NCBI GenBank assembly: GCA_005402585.1
Contig: BIFP01000035.1
Coordinates: 186,001 to 250,000 of the forward strand
Direction: 5' to 3'
Source: Micromonosporaceae bacterium KJ-029
Lineage (GTDB): Bacteria > Actinomycetota > Actinomycetes > Mycobacteriales > Micromonosporaceae
Length of the DNA: 64,000 nucleotides
This document shows positions 62,270-64,000 of this stretch, in pieces. The stretch's first letter is position 1; each line of letters begins with the position of its first letter. Below the pieces are notes generated by a model. It was not told the origin of the DNA. It made no database searches and saw only the letters and a list, made by a program, of their open reading frames with translations. The position numbers and the translations under genes are program-made.

Positions 62270-64000
62270 TCAGCGGCGGGTGCCGCCGGTGGGCAGGTTG
62301 TCGAACCGGGGCCGGTCGCCGTCGCGGAAGCGTTGCCACGCCCGCCGGTAGAGGTCGGCGGCCGGTTCGAAGGGCACGGTCACGCCGAGCCCGGCCGTAC
62401 CGTCGGGGGCGAGGTCGAACAGGGCGACCTTCCAGCCCTCGATCGGCGCCTGCCCGCTGCCGCGCTCCAGCCACGGACCGGGCAGGAACAGCGACCGGCC
62501 GGCCCGGGACCGGCTGGCCTCGATGACCAGGTCGGTGCCGGCCAGTTCGGCGCGGGCCGCCTTCAGCCGGGCCGGCTTCCAGCCGGTCCACTTCGCCGTG
62601 TTGCGGTCCGTCGGGTCCGGCATGGCCAGCAGCATCAGGTACGTCGCCGCCGCGTCGGCGCTCAGGCCATGTTCCCCGGCCAGTTCGGCGACCAGGTCGG
62701 GTACGGACCGGCTCGGATCCTGCGGCCACCAGGTTCCGTCCGCCTCCGGCGTGCCGCTGTGCGGCTGCCCCGGATCGCCGAGCAGCGCCGCGAACCGTGG
62801 GTCGCGCAGCAGGCGCAGCGCCACTTCCATCGGGTACGGCTTGGCCGCATCCGCCCGCAGCGCCGGCAGGTACGGGTCCGTCCCCTCGGCGTCGAGCAGG
62901 TCCGGCCGCAGCGCCGGTGACGGTTGGCTGTCGTAGGTGGCCAGGACGATGGCACCGTACCGTTCCCAGCCAGGGCCGGTCTCCGACGGCACGCCGGCCA
63001 CCTGCCGGAACTCGGGCAGGGAGACGTACTGGTCGAGGTCGAGCAGCAGGGCGGGGTTGGCCAGCCGGTCCCGGAGCACGGCCAGCGCGCCCGGTAGCGC
63101 GGCCCGGCACGGGTCGCCGGCCGGCGTGTGGTGGGCGACCCAGGCGGCCAGGGCGACCGTGGAGCGCAGCACCTCGCCGGTGAAGCCCGCGGCCCCTTCG
63201 TCGACCCGCCGGGCCCGGTCGCCGACGATCTGGAAGGCCAGGTCGGTGCTCAGCTCGACCGAACGGGCCGGGTCGAGCAGCGCAGGCAACGCCTTCGCGG
63301 GTCCCCAGCCGGTTCGGACCGCGCGCACCGCGTCGGCGAGCAGTTGTTCGGGCACCGCCACCCGACGCCCGACGGCGGCGTTCCAGACCGTTGCGGCGGC
63401 GGCCACGGCCGGACCCTCGGTCCACAGTCGGGCCGGGTCGTCCGGCAGCAGCGCCGAGACCACCGCCCGCCGGACCTGCGGGCTGGCCTCGTTCAGCGTC
63501 TGGAAGGCGAGCTTGACCTCGCCGACCTGCTTGATCCCGAGCGTCCTGCGCAGCTCGGCCGGCACGGTGTTCGCCGAGTCCGCGTACGGCAGGCCGGCCA
63601 GCACCAGCTTCGCGGTGGTGGGGGTAACGCCGGTCAGCTCGGCGAACTGCTCGGCCGCCTCCGGCCGCCAGGGCAGCGGGCCACGCGCGGCCCACTCGGT
63701 GCGGAAGCCGGCCAGCCAGCCGGCCGGGCGTTGGTCACCAACCGGCGTCGAGGACCGCACCGTGTACGGCTCGGGCACGGCGAACAGGCCGGCCGGGTCG
63801 TGGTACAACGCCTCGAAGCAGTAGCCGGTGCTCGTGCCGCTGGAGTTGAGGACGGCGAGGAACGCCCCGTCGGGCAGCGGCAGGATGCCCGGCCGGGGGT
63901 ACCGGCGCCTGCCGTCGGCGTTCTCGAGGTCGCCGTCGAGCAGATGCAGCGTGAACCGGCGCCACCGGGCCGGTTCGGCCGCCGCGCTCAGGTCGAGCCG
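62270..64000 (-). CDS. Large unknown protein of the MoxR-vWA cluster, 5'-partial
   Basis: The frame is open to the right window edge and reads as coding (ILPLPDGAFLAVLNSSGTST; GYCFEALYHDPAGLF), so only the C-terminal 576 residues are visible. It is an Ala/Leu-rich helical protein resembling HEAT-like scaffolds, with a C-terminal WKVALFDLAPDGTAGLGVTV motif seen, as I recall, in the large proteins that open such actinobacterial clusters. First visible gene of the operon. Function unknown. Confidence 0.75.
   Translation of the reverse strand, partial: RLDLSAAAEPARWRRFTLHLLDGDLENADGRRRYPRPGILPLPDGAFLAVLNSSGTSTGYCFEALYHDPAGLFAVPEPYTVRSSTPVGDQRPAGWLAGFRTEWAARGPLPWRPEAAEQFAELTGVTPTTAKLVLAGLPYADSANTVPAELRRTLGIKQVGEVKLAFQTLNEASPQVRRAVVSALLPDDPARLWTEGPAVAAAATVWNAAVGRRVAVPEQLLADAVRAVRTGWGPAKALPALLDPARSVELSTDLAFQIVGDRARRVDEGAAGFTGEVLRSTVALAAWVAHHTPAGDPCRAALPGALAVLRDRLANPALLLDLDQYVSLPEFRQVAGVPSETGPGWERYGAIVLATYDSQPSPALRPDLLDAEGTDPYLPALRADAAKPYPMEVALRLLRDPRFAALLGDPGQPHSGTPEADGTWWPQDPSRSVPDLVAELAGEHGLSADAAATYLMLLAMPDPTDRNTAKWTGWKPARLKAARAELAGTDLVIEASRSRAGRSLFLPGPWLERGSGQAPIEGWKVALFDLAPDGTAGLGVTVPFEPAADLYRRAWQRFRDGDRPRFDNLPTGGTRR

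Overview
The window is a high-GC actinobacterial chromosome segment. Start codons are often GTG or TTG, several genes look leaderless, and the gene families (FxSxx-COOH peptide system, MoxR/vWA/SWIM cluster, LamG-GH43 enzymes, AraC-VOC pairs) point to a Micromonospora-like member of the Micromonosporaceae. That placement is inference from gene content and base composition. There are no rRNA, tRNA, CRISPR or insertion-sequence genes that I can support.

Layout. 1-13.7 kb: two unknown genes, a GNAT enzyme, a very large secreted two-catalytic-domain GH43 enzyme with a LacI-type operator, a serine hydrolase, a divergent XRE-cupin regulator / cysteine-desulfurase-like pair with twin TGCA-N6-TGCA sites, a small membrane gene broken by a frameshift, a GGDEF protein and a second GNAT enzyme preceded by a 17-codon leader ORF. 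13.7-25.7 kb: AraC regulator, two VOC proteins, a PPOX-type protein, a UvrA-like ABC ATPase, a lipoprotein serine hydrolase, a MarR/antiporter pair and a MocR/EamA divergent pair with overlapping start codons. A 76-bp element is duplicated around the AraC/VOC genes. 25.6-34.5 kb: ArsR/CDF metal efflux, a truncated MFS gene, PAP2 and DedA membrane proteins beside a two-component system, a decayed class V aminotransferase gene, a secreted HNH nuclease and small unknowns.

34.6-38.4 kb: a tight three-gene operon (GT-B/capsule-synthesis-like protein, an unknown, a parallel beta-helix protein) that may build or modify a surface glycan. 39.2-43.5 kb: an arabinan-degrading pair (GH51 arabinofuranosidase and GH43-AbfB) with LacI-type operators like that of the first GH43 gene, so the loci probably share one regulon. 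43.6-45.6 kb: a one-TM unknown and an alpha/beta hydrolase.

45.6-64 kb, minus strand, is the most interesting part. A complete FxSxx-COOH ribosomal-peptide system runs fxsA (58 aa, ends FNSAI) > fxsB (radical SAM/SPASM fused to an HExxH domain) > AAC(3)-type acetyltransferase > TIR protein > fxsC (TIR-like) > fxsT (MinD-like + TIR-like + NB-ARC + TPR), with overlapping or near-touching reading frames. Next to it lie a 45-codon orphan peptide ORF and, beyond a strong hairpin, a coupled operon of a large unknown protein (cut by the window end), MoxR AAA+ ATPase, a DUF5682-vWA fusion and a SWIM zinc-finger protein. Together they look like an NTP-dependent conflict or signalling island joining peptide modification, TIR domains, a STAND-type ATPase and a MoxR-vWA chaperone module.
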